Below are positions 7,832 through 16,976 of a stretch of 64,000 bases of DNA, in pieces; the first letter of the stretch is position 1, and the number at the start of each line of letters is the position of its first letter. This DNA comes from Hyphomicrobium sp. NDB2Meth4 (GTDB lineage Bacteria > Pseudomonadota > Alphaproteobacteria > Rhizobiales > Hyphomicrobiaceae). The DNA lies in assembly GCF_900117445.1 (NCBI RefSeq), contig NZ_FPEJ01000001.1, positions 186,001-250,000 on the forward strand. Reading direction: 5' to 3'. The position numbers and the translations under genes were made by a program. The notes under the pieces were generated by a model that worked only from the letters and a program-made list of their open reading frames with translations, was not told the origin of the DNA and did not search any database.

Positions 7832-8703
7832 CCTGTGCCCTCGTGCACCGTATAGGGCGGGGCCCCATCCGTGTCGGTATGCGAGCCGAAGTATTGCACT
7901 GCGTGCATTGCCTCGCGCAACTCGGTCCGAGCGAACACCGCCTGCACCGCTTCCGCAAGCCGCGCTGCCCACGCGAGCTGCCCTTCCTCGTTGCGAATGA
8001 GGTCCTGGCGGATCTCGATGATGGTATGTGCGATGCCGCGGCGCGTGCCGTGCTGCCACATGCAGTCGCCCGCGAGCTTGCCGTCGTAGGGCTCGTTCTC
8101 ACCCACGACGATTTCCGGATCCGCGCGCAGCGCATCCAGCAGCGGCACCGAGAACCGGTAGTCGCGATCCCATAGGATCGCCCCGTGCCAAGGCCGAGGC
8201 ACGCCCTTCCAGTTATCTGTGAAGCTATGGATCGAAAGCAGCGCTGGCGGCACACCGGCCCCGACGCAATCCTCGATCAGGTTGTCGACGCGCTGATGAT
8301 AGGGTTCGTAATACTGGCGTACGCGCCGGTCGCGCTCCGCTGTATCGAGATGCCGATTCCCAGGCACCACCGCGCCATCGGAAATGCGCATGATCAGCGT
8401 CGGGTCATCGAGTCCCCGGTTGGGGTCGATCAGCAATCGTGAAAACCGCGTCAGGATTGCAGGCGCCCCGAGCAGCCGAGCGACATGGCGGGTAACGGCC
8501 GCCGCACCAATGTCATAGGCGATGTGCCGCTCCAGCTCGCCAGCGGGCAACCCCAGGGTACCGTACTCGAGCGGGAGCGCGTTGGTGGCGTGGTCGCACA
8601 TGACCAAGAGACCAGCATCGAGCCGGCCCGGCACCACTTCATAGCTGTCGGTGACAAGGGGGTCGGCGAGCAGCAACCCACCGTGGCCGTCGGAGTCAGG
8701 CAT
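7828..8703 (-). CDS. N-formylglutamate amidohydrolase family protein
   Basis: A 291-residue metal-dependent hydrolase. The family cleaves N-formyl-L-glutamate at the end of a histidine degradation route, but no hut genes are near, so the substrate is uncertain. Visible motifs are CDHATNALP, RFSRLLIDPNR, LLSIHSFTDNW and IEIRQDLI. The start at 8703 is chosen because the segment upstream of it has no homology-like features. It overlaps the DUF1244 gene. A second, divergent family member is at 12842-13741. Confidence 0.88.
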
Positions 8704-9124
8704 CGCCTTTATATAGCTTTGCAGCGCTGTCACGAAAACTACCCAGAGGCATTTCAAACACTACCCGACCGAACTACCCGCGTCGGAGGAAGGCTTGACG
8801 CGGCAAACGCGATTGCGCAAACCAGCGTTCGGGCAGGGGGACGGGCTAGAATGACCGCTATCGGCGTTTCGGCGTATCGATCATTGGTCGAAGGCCGCGG
8901 ACGGGGCGTGGCAACGCGTGCCGCTTCGCGTCTGTGCCGCGGTCAACCGCAATGCCGCCAAGTTCCTGTAAAACAAACACTGCACCCTGCCTTGTCGGGG
9001 CGAGTCTCCAAGGCCCGCCGCATGATTAACATTTCTGTTCGCCACAACCGCTCTCTCAGCGGAACCGAGCGCGGTGACGCACCACCGGCAGAACGAATTG
9101 CATAGGCGAGCGGAGCAGTCCAAA
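8704..9124. other. Divergent intergenic region, no gene supported
   Basis: About 420 bases between the divergently read amidohydrolase and DUF1036 genes. Short ORFs on both strands are Arg/Cys-rich and lack ribosome sites. It must carry promoters for both operons, but I could not define them. Confidence 0.5.
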
Positions 9125-9580
9125 GTGTCGGCCGAACGGGGAAACAAGAAGTGGTGGCATCGAAGGCCCGGCTATGCGGCCTGCCTGCTCCTGCCGCTGC
9201 TCGGTTTCTCTGCGCAAGCTCACGCTGATCTCAAACTCTGCAACTCGACCTCAAGTCGCGTCGGCGTCGCCGTCGGTTATCAGGACGCGACCGGTTGGGC
9301 CACGGAAGGCTGGTGGAATATCGCCTCTCAAACTTGTGAAACGCTCCTTAAAGGGGCAGTGCCGAGCCGGTTTATTTACGTTCACGCCCTAGACTATGAC
9401 CGCGGCGGCGAATGGGTCGGCACGAACTTCATGTGCACCGACGAAAAATCTTTTGCCATCCGCGGGGTTCAGGATTGTCAGAAGCGCGGCTATAAGCGCA
9501 CCGGTTTCTTTGAAGTCGATACGGGCGAGTCGCAGGAGTGGACCATCCGCCTCACCGACCCCGAGGCGAGTGAAAAATGA
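9125..9580 (+). CDS. DUF1036 exported protein
   Basis: A 151-residue protein with an N-terminal signal peptide (basic KKWWHRR, then hydrophobic CLLLPLLGFSAQAHA) and a mature DUF1036 domain starting DLKLCNSTSSRVGVAVGY. The domain typically occurs as a small periplasmic protein; function is unknown. I prefer the GTG at 9125, which has GGAG about eight bases upstream, over a GTG at 9074. Its stop overlaps the pyk start (ATGA), so the two form an operon. Confidence 0.82.
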   Translation: MSAERGNKKWWHRRPGYAACLLLPLLGFSAQAHADLKLCNSTSSRVGVAVGYQDATGWATEGWWNIASQTCETLLKGAVPSRFIYVHALDYDRGGEWVGTNFMCTDEKSFAIRGVQDCQKRGYKRTGFFEVDTGESQEWTIRLTDPEASEK

Positions 9581-11022
9581 GACGCAAAAGAAGGGTCAAG
9601 GTCGTCGCGACCTTAGGTCCCGCCTCCTCGGCCACTGAGATGATCGAACGGCTCTTCCTGGCCGGCGTCGACGTGTTCCGCATCAACATGAGCCACTCTT
9701 CGCACGACACCGCGCGTGCGTTGCAGAACTCCATTCGCTGGGTCGGAAAGCGCCACCGGCATCCGATCGGCATCCTCGCTGACCTGCAGGGCCCGAAATT
9801 CCGCGTCGGCGAATTCGCCGGCGGCCGCGTCTTCGTGAACGACGGCGCCATCTTCCGCTTCGAGCGCACCGAGCAGCCTGGCAACTCCGAATCCGTCTTC
9901 CTGCCCCACCCGCAGATTTTCGCCGCCGTCGAGCCCGGCCACACGCTGCTGCTCGATGATGGCAAGCTGCGCATGCGCGTCATCGAGAAGAAGCAGGGCT
10001 CCATCGCCGCCGAGGTACTGGTGGGCGGTGCCCTGTCGAGCCGCAAGGGTATCAGTCTTCCTGATACCCTCTTGCCGATTGGCCCGCTCACCGAAAAGGA
10101 TCGCGCCGACCTCTCTTACATCCTCAAGCTCGGCATCGACTGGATTGCGCTGTCGTTCGTCCAGCGCGGCGAGGACGTGGAAGAGGTGCGCAAGGTCGTC
10201 GGTGATCGCGCCGCCATCCTCGCCAAGATCGAGAAGCCGTCCGCCATTGCCGATCTCGACGCCATCGTTGCGGCCGCCGACGGCCTGATGGTCGCGCGCG
10301 GCGATCTCGGCGTTGAAATGCCGGTCGAGCGCGTGCCCGGTCTGCAGAAGCAGATCACCCGCAAGGCGAGAGCTGCCGGTAAGCCAGTCGTCGTGGCGAC
10401 GCAGATGCTGGAAAGCATGATCTCCTCGCCAGTCCCGACCCGAGCCGAGGTTTCGGACGTCGCTACCGCCGTGTTCGACGGTGCTGATGCCGTCATGCTG
10501 TCGGCTGAATCAGCCGTCGGCCAGTTCCCGATCGAGGCAATCCAGATGATGGATCGCATCGCCATCGAGGTGGAAGCAGACCCGGGCTACGACTCGATTA
10601 TCCACGCCACCCAGACGGCCCCGCAGCCAACCGGCGCCGACGCCATCGCCACGGCAGCCCACGCCATCGCCGACACGGTGAAGCTGTCTGCCATCGTCTG
10701 CTACACGGCGACCGGTTCGACCGCCCTGCGCGTCACGCGCGAGCGCCCCAACCTGCCGATCATGGGCCTGACGCCCGTTGAATCGACAGCGCGGCGGCTT
10801 TCGCTCGTCTGGGGCCTGCATTCGGTGATGACGGGCGACCCGGCGACGCTGACTGACATGGTCAGCAAAGCCTGCCGCATCGCCTTCGACGAAGGATTTG
10901 TTCCACCGCACGGTGGACTGCTGATCACCGCTGGCGTGCCGTTTGGCTCGCCCGGCGCCACCAACATGATCCGCATCGCCTTCGTCGACGAGAACGGCGC
11001 CCCCTCGACCGAGATCCGCTGA
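9577..11022 (+). CDS. pyk: Pyruvate kinase
   Basis: Cytoplasmic enzyme of lower glycolysis, transferring phosphate from phosphoenolpyruvate to ADP. At 481 residues it is of normal length. Seen are the N-terminal VVATLGPASS and FRINMSHSS, the substrate/metal region LAKIEKPSAI and VARGDLGVE, the GKPVVVATQMLESM segment and the C-terminal effector-domain sequence IVCYTATGSTALRVTRERP. It is translationally coupled to the DUF1036 gene. Confidence 0.97.
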   Translation: MRRKRRVKVVATLGPASSATEMIERLFLAGVDVFRINMSHSSHDTARALQNSIRWVGKRHRHPIGILADLQGPKFRVGEFAGGRVFVNDGAIFRFERTEQPGNSESVFLPHPQIFAAVEPGHTLLLDDGKLRMRVIEKKQGSIAAEVLVGGALSSRKGISLPDTLLPIGPLTEKDRADLSYILKLGIDWIALSFVQRGEDVEEVRKVVGDRAAILAKIEKPSAIADLDAIVAAADGLMVARGDLGVEMPVERVPGLQKQITRKARAAGKPVVVATQMLESMISSPVPTRAEVSDVATAVFDGADAVMLSAESAVGQFPIEAIQMMDRIAIEVEADPGYDSIIHATQTAPQPTGADAIATAAHAIADTVKLSAIVCYTATGSTALRVTRERPNLPIMGLTPVESTARRLSLVWGLHSVMTGDPATLTDMVSKACRIAFDEGFVPPHGGLLITAGVPFGSPGATNMIRIAFVDENGAPSTEIR

Positions 11023-11070
11023 GCGGTGACACGGGCTTTGAGAAGCTGTGTCACCCAACAACCAAAGAGA

Positions 11071-11787
11071 CTATATCCCCTGCCCCTCGACCTCGACCGA
11101 TAGCTCGTCGATGGCTTCCTTGGCGCCGCTCTGATGGGGGTTGATCTTCAGGATCTCGCGATACGCCTTCAGTGCTGCCTTCTTCTGACCGGTGTCACGC
11201 AGAATGCGCGCCAGCCCGTCGAGCGCTTTGTAATGGTGCGGATCGAGCGCTAGTGCGCGCCGCAGGTCACCAACCGCAGCTTCGTAATTGTCGAGCCGGA
11301 ATTGCACAACCGCACGCCGGTTCCACCCCTCGGCGTAGTCGGGCATGAGCTCGACAACCGCATCGAGGAATTGCAACGCCAGCTCATCGTCCTTGTCGTT
11401 GAACGCTTTCGCCGCCCGGCTCATTAGAACGCCGACGGTATCGCTGCCAGACTGCTGCCAGACGCCTTCGATGGCCTGCTCGATGGGAGCCGCATCCGCC
11501 TCGCTCGGCGCTTGCGCAAGGTGCGAATAAAGTTCTGAGAGCAGCGCCTCCCGATCTTCCGGCACCGGCTTGTCAGCGGGCATCGCCGGCTTCGCCGACG
11601 GGAACACCGCACCTGGCGGCGCCGGAATCGGCGGCAGGTCGTTGTGCGGCGCTGGAAGAGGCTTCAGCTGATCGGCGCCCGGGAGGCTCTGGGCCTTGGC
11701 GGACATCTGTCCGCCGAAGGAGCCTGCAGCGGCCAGGAGGCCGCAAAGACCGAGGGCGATGAAGAGGCGAGGCATGGTGCTGCGCAT
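11071..11787 (-). CDS. Exported TPR-repeat protein
   Basis: A 238-residue protein with a signal peptide (hydrophobic residues about 6-23), a proline-rich linker (about 40-70) and C-terminal tetratricopeptide repeats, for example NRRAVVQFRLDNYEAAVGDL and GLARILRDTGQKKAALKAYR. Such periplasmic TPR proteins mediate protein contacts; a specific partner is not evident. It is convergent with pyk. The exact start (11787 or 11775) is uncertain. Confidence 0.85.
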   Translation of the reverse strand: MRSTMPRLFIALGLCGLLAAAGSFGGQMSAKAQSLPGADQLKPLPAPHNDLPPIPAPPGAVFPSAKPAMPADKPVPEDREALLSELYSHLAQAPSEADAAPIEQAIEGVWQQSGSDTVGVLMSRAAKAFNDKDDELALQFLDAVVELMPDYAEGWNRRAVVQFRLDNYEAAVGDLRRALALDPHHYKALDGLARILRDTGQKKAALKAYREILKINPHQSGAKEAIDELSVEVEGQGI

Positions 11788-11843
11788 CCGGCTACAATAG
11801 GACGTAGCAGCATGGGCGTCAAAAGGTGGCGAAGATTCGCCGC

Positions 11844-11969
11844 TCAGCCCTGCCGTGCCTTGAAGCGCTTCTGCACCTTGTTGATGATGTACACCTTGCC
11901 CTTGCGACGGACGAGGCGGTTGGCGCGGTGACGGCCGCGCAGTGATTTCAACGAATTCCGAACTTTCAT
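11844..11969 (-). CDS. rpmJ: Ribosomal protein L36
   Basis: A 41-residue highly basic protein, [15 protein letters not shown] then [21 protein letters not shown], matching the longer, zinc-ligand-free L36 form common in alphaproteobacteria. Part of the 50S subunit. It is 24 bases downstream of tRNA-Val on the same strand. Confidence 0.96.
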   Translation of the reverse strand: MKVRNSLKSLRGRHRANRLVRRKGKVYIINKVQKRFKARQG

Positions 11970-11992
11970 CTCAACACCGAGTGATCAAAGGA

Positions 11993-12067
11993 TGGTGGGC
12001 GCGACAGGGATCGAACCTGTGACCCCTACCATGTCAAGGTAGTGCTCTACCGCTGAGCTACGCGCCC
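11993..12067 (-). tRNA. tRNA-Val (GAC)
   Basis: A complete cloverleaf read on the minus strand: acceptor stem GGGCGCG/CGCGCCC, anticodon stem CTACC/GGTAG enclosing the loop TTGACAT (anticodon GAC), T-arm ACAGG-TTCGATC-CCTGT, and an encoded 3' CCA. Length 75 nt. Confidence 0.97.
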
Positions 12068-12139
12068 CAGAGGCGTGCTTCTATGCGTTCGCCCCCCGCA
12101 AGGTCAACAGCTGATTGCAGGGTTTGGCGAGATCTTGCT

Positions 12140-12526
12140 CTAAGCGGCCAGCAAACGGTCCACTTCACGCACCAAATCCTTCAGATGGAAGGGCTTGGAG
12201 AGGACTCGCGCGTCCTTGGGTGCCGAGTTGTCGCTGTTGAGGACGACGGCGGCAAACCCCGTAATGAACATGATCTTGAGGTCCGGATCCAACTCGCTCG
12301 CCCGGCGGGCCAGCTCGATCCCATCCATCTTCGGCATCACAATATCGGTCAAAAGCAGCGTGAACGGCTCCGATTTCAGCCGCTCGAACGCTTCTTCCCC
12401 GTTGGGAAACGCGATGACATCGTAGCCCGCCTTCTTCAGGGCCCGGACCAGGAAGCCGCGCATCGAATCGTCGTCTTCGGCGAGCAGGATGCGGGAAATC
12501 GTTACACTAGAGGGCTTTGCGGTCAT
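12140..12526 (-). CDS. cpdR: CpdR-type single-domain response regulator
   Basis: A 128-residue receiver-only protein with the CpdR opening RILLAEDDDSMRGFLVRAL, phospho-acceptor Asp61 in LLLTDIVMP and the conserved Lys in LSKPFHLKDL. In Caulobacter, unphosphorylated CpdR primes ClpXP at the cell pole to degrade cell-cycle proteins. It is divergent from an N-formylglutamate amidohydrolase-family gene, a neighbourhood I recall from other Rhizobiales. Confidence 0.92.
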   Translation of the reverse strand: MTAKPSSVTISRILLAEDDDSMRGFLVRALKKAGYDVIAFPNGEEAFERLKSEPFTLLLTDIVMPKMDGIELARRASELDPDLKIMFITGFAAVVLNSDNSAPKDARVLSKPFHLKDLVREVDRLLAA

Positions 12527-12841
12527 GGCTACTCTGAAACTGTCAGTTGGATGCGCCGGTCGATGCCACGCGCGGCCCCGACTGTGATTCGACTATGGTA
12601 AACGGCTGGTGAAGTGTCCGGCAGGAACCTGCCGAGCCCGTTTCGCCCTCCGCAACGAGAAACGGAGCACTAGCGCCCACCAGTGGACATAATGCGGCGA
12701 CGTTGGCACAGTGAGCAAGGCCGGATGACACTGGTTGTTACGCCTTCTTTCAGTAGTGCGCTATTCCGGCAGCGACCAAGCCGTCTGTCCTGAACCGAAT
12801 TGAGCCGGCGCCGGTCAGCGAAGAGGGATACCGCAAGAAGC
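12527..12841. other. Divergent intergenic region, promoters only
   Basis: About 315 bases between cpdR and the second amidohydrolase gene. No ORF with acceptable composition and ribosome site was found. One short hairpin (GGCAGG/CCTGCC near 12620-12635) is present. It must contain both divergent promoters. Confidence 0.5.
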
Positions 12842-13741
12842 ATGCCCGCCCGCGACGGTCATCCTGTCCCCCCCGAGTTGTTGCCGCCTTACCAAGTGAG
12901 CGCGCCGGCAACTCCCATTGCCCCATTCGTTCTTTGCTCTCCCCACTCCGGCAATATCTATCCCGATAGCTTTATCGCTTCTTCCCGCCTCAACCCGCTT
13001 TCGCTGCGCAAGTCTGAGGACTGCCTCGTCGATCAACTATTCATGCCCGTCGCTGCGTGCGGAGTGCCCCTCATCACGGCGCGCTTTCCCCGCGCCTTCC
13101 TCGACGTAAACCGCGAGCCTTACGAGCTTGATCCCGACCTTTTCGACGAACCGCCGCCCGAATTCGCAAACACCCAGTCGGTGCGTGTCGTCGGCGGCCT
13201 TGGCACAATCGCCCGTATTGTCGCCGACGGCGAGGAGATCTACCGCGACAAGCTCCCCCTCAGCGCCGGCCTTGCCCGCGTCGAGCATCTCTACGTCCCG
13301 TTCCATCAGGCCTTGCGCGAACTCGTCGAGGCGACCCGCACGCGTTTTGGCTATGCCATTCTGATAGACTGCCACTCGATGCCCTCCGCCTCGATGGCGC
13401 CGTCCGGCGGCCCACGCCCCGATATCGTCCTTGGCGATCGCTTCGGCGCCTCGGCCGACAGCCGCATTACGCGCTTCCTGAAGGATGCCCTCACGAGCCT
13501 CGGCTACGAAGTGCACATGAACCGGCCATACGCCGGCGGCTACATCACCGAGCACTACGGACGTCCCGCGCGCGACGTCCACGCCGTGCAAATCGAGATC
13601 AACCGCGGCCTTTACCTGGACGAGATGAAGCTGCTCCCCACGGCCGGCTTCGCTGATTTGCAGCGCGACCTGCTCAGCCTCGCCGCGCCGCTGTTCAACG
13701 ATTTGCCCGCTCTGCTCGAGCACCGCATGGCAGCTGAATAG
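12842..13741 (+). CDS. N-formylglutamate amidohydrolase family protein (second copy)
   Basis: A 299-residue member of the same family as the protein at 7828-8703 but clearly divergent. Motifs include FVLCSPHSGNIYP, FPRAFLDVNREPYELDP, ILIDCHSMPSASM and VQIEINRGLYLDE, with His and Glu metal-ligand candidates. The ATG at 12842 is taken; a TTG at 12800 would add 14 residues. Physiological substrate unknown since hut genes are absent. It is divergent from cpdR. Confidence 0.88.
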   Translation: MPARDGHPVPPELLPPYQVSAPATPIAPFVLCSPHSGNIYPDSFIASSRLNPLSLRKSEDCLVDQLFMPVAACGVPLITARFPRAFLDVNREPYELDPDLFDEPPPEFANTQSVRVVGGLGTIARIVADGEEIYRDKLPLSAGLARVEHLYVPFHQALRELVEATRTRFGYAILIDCHSMPSASMAPSGGPRPDIVLGDRFGASADSRITRFLKDALTSLGYEVHMNRPYAGGYITEHYGRPARDVHAVQIEINRGLYLDEMKLLPTAGFADLQRDLLSLAAPLFNDLPALLEHRMAAE

Positions 13742-13925
13742 GGAGCAACCCTCGCTGCATTGCAAAGCTATGCAAAACAATCATGCTGCAGCGCACAACG
13801 TATAGCTCACCGTCGCCGCGTGCCGCACGCGGAGCGGCCACGAAAAGCGCCCGAAGAACCTAGGATAATCGCTGCAAACGGCAGACGCCCGGCCGTCAGC
13901 GCGCCGCCGATGGGCGGCGGGCAAG

Positions 13926-14000
13926 AAAAAAGGGCCGTTCGGGTGTCGAACGGCCCAAGTCTAGGGAGGAAACGCCCAAGGAGGGCTACAACACCGGAGC
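13926..14000 (-). ncRNA. mmgR/suhB-like small RNA, copy A
   Basis: Read on the minus strand: a 5' hairpin (GCCC-TCCTT-GGGC), a single-stranded TTTCCTCCCTAGACTT core with anti-Shine-Dalgarno character, then a perfect 10-bp terminator hairpin GGGCCGTTCG/CGAACGGCCC followed by six T. The order of elements and the TTTCCTCCCT core match, from memory, the alphaproteobacterial mmgR (suhB RNA) family, whose Sinorhizobium member is about 77 nt and affects polyhydroxybutyrate granules. A near-identical copy lies 230 bases away. The 5' end is estimated from the end of similarity between copies. Confidence 0.75.
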
Positions 14001-14159
14001 AAGCTCACGATGTCGCATCGCAAAAGTTACTGGTGCGACGCAGCATAATCAAATGCATTTTTTGCAGAGCTGCCCTTCCAAAATCAGGGGCCCATGCAAA
14101 TCTCGGCTACCAGTCACACCTCTAGAAGTCGAGCAGTACATTCCTACCACCCAAACGTG

Positions 14160-14235
14160 AAAAAAGGCCGTCCGGCGAACGAACGGCCCAAGTCTAGGGA
14201 GGAAACGCCCAAGTGGGCTAACGGTAGTCTGGAGC
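14160..14235 (-). ncRNA. mmgR/suhB-like small RNA, copy B
   Basis: Same architecture as copy A: 5' hairpin GCCC-ACTT-GGGC, identical core GGGCGTTTCCTCCCTAGACT, and terminator stem GGCCGTTCG/CGGACGGCC (one G-U pair) followed by six T. The loop and part of the stem differ from copy A while pairing is kept, which supports a functional RNA. Tandem copies in one gap suggest duplication with partly separate regulation. No promoter could be fixed. Confidence 0.75.
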
Positions 14236-14456
14236 GACCAGCGCCACCGCGCACTTCACATATGAGACTGTTCGCATCTGCAATCAACGGAAGAGCGACG
14301 CTTGGTCCCGCATTGAGGGTATGATGTCACTAGACGGCAACAGCAATTGATTGTCGGACACATATATGAAAGATGCGCACTACAACGTGCAGACTAACCG
14401 CCGTGTTTGGCGGGTCTTATACTGAGATCTAACCTTATCGGGGCGGGCGAAATACT

Positions 14457-15263
14457 GTGGCAAATCGGACTCAGATAGATCTGCAGGCGCTCATCGATTT
14501 CGCTCAGAGCCTGGCTGACGCTTCTGGCGACGCCATTCGCCCGTATTTTCGCACGCCCATTGGCGTCAGCAATAAAGCGGACGGCGGCGACTTCGACCCC
14601 GTGACCGCCGCTGACCAGGCCGGCGAGCGCGTCATCGCCGAACTGGTCGCCCATGCTTGGCCGGAGCACGGCTTCGTCGGCGAGGAGCACGGCACCACGC
14701 GCGCCGACGCCCGCCTCCGCTGGGTGGTAGACCCTATCGACGGCACACGTGCCTTCATTATGGGCTGGCCCCTGTGGGGCACGCTCATCGGATTGCTCGA
14801 TGACGGCGCCCCGGTCCTCGGCATCATGGACCAGCCGTTCACCCGCGAGCGCTTCTGGTCCGGCCAGGACGCAGCTTACGTCCGCACTGCCGATACGCCG
14901 GCAAAGGAGATCAGGACTCGCCCCTGTGCGTCGCTGTCCGACGCCATCCTCTCGACCACGCACCCGGATCTCTTTGCCACCGGATACGAGGCCGACGCCT
15001 TCGCGCGCGTCAAAGCCCGCGTGCGCATGACGCGTTATGGCGGCGACTGCTACGCGTATTGCCTGCTAGCCGCCGGCTTCTCCGACCTCGTCATCGAATC
15101 CGGCCTGAAGCCCTACGACATCGTTGCTCTCATCCCGATCATCGAGAAGGCGGGCGGCATCGTCACCACCTGGGACGGCCGCCCCGCGACCGAAGGTGGA
15201 TGCATCATCGCCGCGGGCGATCCGCGTGTGCACGCCGAGGCCCTGGCCCTGCTCGCCGGCTGA
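14457..15263 (+). CDS. hisN: Inositol monophosphatase family, histidinol-phosphatase-like
   Basis: A 268-residue metal-dependent phosphatase. Visible are the metal-binding motifs GEEHG and VDPIDGTRAF, the substrate-side YGGDCYAYCLLAAG and the second metal-site motif KPYDIVALIPIIEKAGG. The YDIVAL end and overall size favour the HisN branch (histidinol-phosphate phosphatase) over SuhB, but a broader inositol-phosphatase role cannot be excluded. The start is a GTG. It lies directly downstream of the tandem small-RNA region but is read on the other strand. Confidence 0.83.
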   Translation: MANRTQIDLQALIDFAQSLADASGDAIRPYFRTPIGVSNKADGGDFDPVTAADQAGERVIAELVAHAWPEHGFVGEEHGTTRADARLRWVVDPIDGTRAFIMGWPLWGTLIGLLDDGAPVLGIMDQPFTRERFWSGQDAAYVRTADTPAKEIRTRPCASLSDAILSTTHPDLFATGYEADAFARVKARVRMTRYGGDCYAYCLLAAGFSDLVIESGLKPYDIVALIPIIEKAGGIVTTWDGRPATEGGCIIAAGDPRVHAEALALLAG

Positions 15264-15295
15264 GCCAACGGCACTCCCACCAGCGTAGCTTCGGC

Positions 15296-16255
15296 TTAGG
15301 CGACCTTCATCTCGACGCCCAGGTAGGCATCGATCGCAGCCCAGAAACGCGTGCGCACCGCATCATTCTCCTGCAGAATCTCGTGCTTCGAGCCTGGCAT
15401 CAGGATGCACGAGGAGACCTTGGCGCGGACGGCGAAGTCCTCGATGGCCCGGGTCGACACGACGCTGTCGTTGCCGGCCGCGAACATCAGCAGCGGAATA
15501 TTGATCTGCGAGGGAAAATCGGCCGCCTTGAGCATGTGGCAAGACCTCAGCGCGCTGCGCAGCCAGCCCACCGTCGGCGAGCCGATCCCGAGCGACGGCC
15601 TGAGTTCGAGCACCGCCTTCGTTCGCTGCCACCGCTCCGGATCGGACGTTAGCGCATTCCCCTCGAACTTGCGCATCGCATAGAGGTCGTCCGAACCGCC
15701 GACCACATAGGCGGTCGACATCCCCATTAGCGCGGCAACTTCGGAATAGATGCGCGCCCGCCGAGCCGTAGTGCCAAGTGATTCTTCGGCGATCGCGATC
15801 ATCGGTGCCGTCAGAACCAGTCGTTCGAACCAGAGCCCCGGCATTGTCGCGTTGCGCAGCAGAATATTGCCGCCCATCGAATGTCCCAGGCCGATAAACG
15901 GCGGCGGGCAGTCGGGCAGCACGACGTCCTTCATGAAGCGGATGAGATCGCGGTCATACTCCCAGAAGCCGCGCACATGCCCCTTGCGCGGATTGGCCAG
16001 CATCCGCTGCGATCCACCTTGCCCGCGCCAATCCATCGTGGCGACCGCGAAACCGCGCCGTCTCAGATCGGCGATGACCTCGAAGTATTTTTCGATGAAC
16101 TCGGCGCGCCCCGGCAGCAGACACACGGTTCCCCGTCGCGGCAGCCGGGTCGCGTCCCAACGCGCATAGCGTAGCTCGGCCCCGTCATAGCCATGAAAAG
16201 TTCCGACGGTTCCCCCGCTTGGGACCGGGTTCTTGGCGAGCGCCACGAGTTGCAT
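15296..16255 (-). CDS. Alpha/beta hydrolase, lysophospholipase-like
   Basis: A 319-residue serine hydrolase of the PldB/monoacylglycerol-lipase type. Seen are an oxyanion-side HGYDG, the MDWRGQGGS motif and the nucleophile elbow GHSMGG. The later Asp (AAGNDSVV) and His (PGSKHEILQE) complete a triad. The ATG at 16255 is fixed by a perfect AAGGAGG seven bases upstream; longer frames start in the neighbouring gap. Likely cytoplasmic or membrane-peripheral, acting on lysophospholipids or acylglycerols. Confidence 0.88.
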   Translation of the reverse strand: MQLVALAKNPVPSGGTVGTFHGYDGAELRYARWDATRLPRRGTVCLLPGRAEFIEKYFEVIADLRRRGFAVATMDWRGQGGSQRMLANPRKGHVRGFWEYDRDLIRFMKDVVLPDCPPPFIGLGHSMGGNILLRNATMPGLWFERLVLTAPMIAIAEESLGTTARRARIYSEVAALMGMSTAYVVGGSDDLYAMRKFEGNALTSDPERWQRTKAVLELRPSLGIGSPTVGWLRSALRSCHMLKAADFPSQINIPLLMFAAGNDSVVSTRAIEDFAVRAKVSSCILMPGSKHEILQENDAVRTRFWAAIDAYLGVEMKVA

Positions 16256-16349
16256 CGCGCCTCCTTGGGCATTGCACGACTCTTCGCCGCCATCATACAG
16301 GCGGCGAAGAGTTGCGGCCATGCTAGCGCGATTGAGCGGCCGGAGGCTT

Positions 16350-16784
16350 TTAGTATGGCGCCCAGTGCCGGCGCGGTGGTCCCCAGGCATAAGGCCCCAT
16401 CCGCGGTCCCAGCGGCCGCGCATCGACGATTTGCCCGGAACACCGATCGATCGTCAGGTCGAACAACCGCCCGCGCCCGCGCCGCGCCTTCACCAATACC
16501 ACGTCCTCGCGTGGCTCCAGCGCGTGGAAGTCGTACCAGCCGGCATCGCGCAGGCGATCGCGCGCGACATCGCGCGGAATGCACCCGCGCTCCCGGAAGC
16601 GCGGTGGATAGGGAGGCTCGAAGTCATCGGGGACATCGGCGTAACGGTCGCCACGGGGTGGAGGTCCTTCGCCGTATCCATCGTAGGGCGGCTCGTAAAG
16701 ATCGGCCGCATTGGCCGGCAGTGCGGTAAAGGCAAGTGACACGGCAAGCGCAGATGCCGCGGCGAGACGGGCGTACGCTGACAT
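16350..16784 (-). CDS. Exported hypothetical protein
   Basis: A 144-residue protein with a clear signal peptide (hydrophobic AAASALAVSLAFTALPANA, cleavage after about residue 26). A Tyr/Pro-rich low-complexity segment follows, then a conserved-looking C-terminal domain RDRLRDAGWYDFHALE with two cysteines. It resembles small secreted proteins frequent in Rhizobiales genomes. Function unknown. A GCGAGGG/CCCTCGC hairpin lies in its 5' untranslated region near 16836-16852. Confidence 0.8.
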   Translation of the reverse strand: MSAYARLAAASALAVSLAFTALPANAADLYEPPYDGYGEGPPPRGDRYADVPDDFEPPYPPRFRERGCIPRDVARDRLRDAGWYDFHALEPREDVVLVKARRGRGRLFDLTIDRCSGQIVDARPLGPRMGPYAWGPPRRHWAPY

Positions 16785-16945
16785 GTGTAAAGACTCCTTG
16801 GAGAGGAAGGTTGCGGCTGCTTCCCAAAGCCCCGCGAGGGTGACCCTCGCTACATGAACCGCACCTGAAGGGTGTTGGTTTCCTGTTGCCGCAAAGTGAC
16901 TTGAGACCCCGCGCCACAGCCCGTCGACCTAACGCGTACCGGCGC

Positions 16946-16974
16946 CTTGAACCGCCTTCGGGCGCTCCTAAATA
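16946..16974 (+). promoter_or_regulatory. Candidate RpoH (sigma-32) promoter
   Basis: CTTGAA at 16946-16951 and CCTAAATA at 16967-16974 with a 15-base spacer resemble the alphaproteobacterial heat-shock consensus (CTTGAA, CCCATNT). It lies about 100 bases upstream of the small heat-shock gene, which fits its function. The -10 match is only partial. Confidence 0.4.
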
Positions 16975-16976
16975 CA

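Noticed and set aside
8881-9147. 88-residue minus-strand ORF in the DUF1036 upstream gap
   Set aside because: Cys/Arg-rich with no ribosome site, overlaps the start of the DUF1036 gene.
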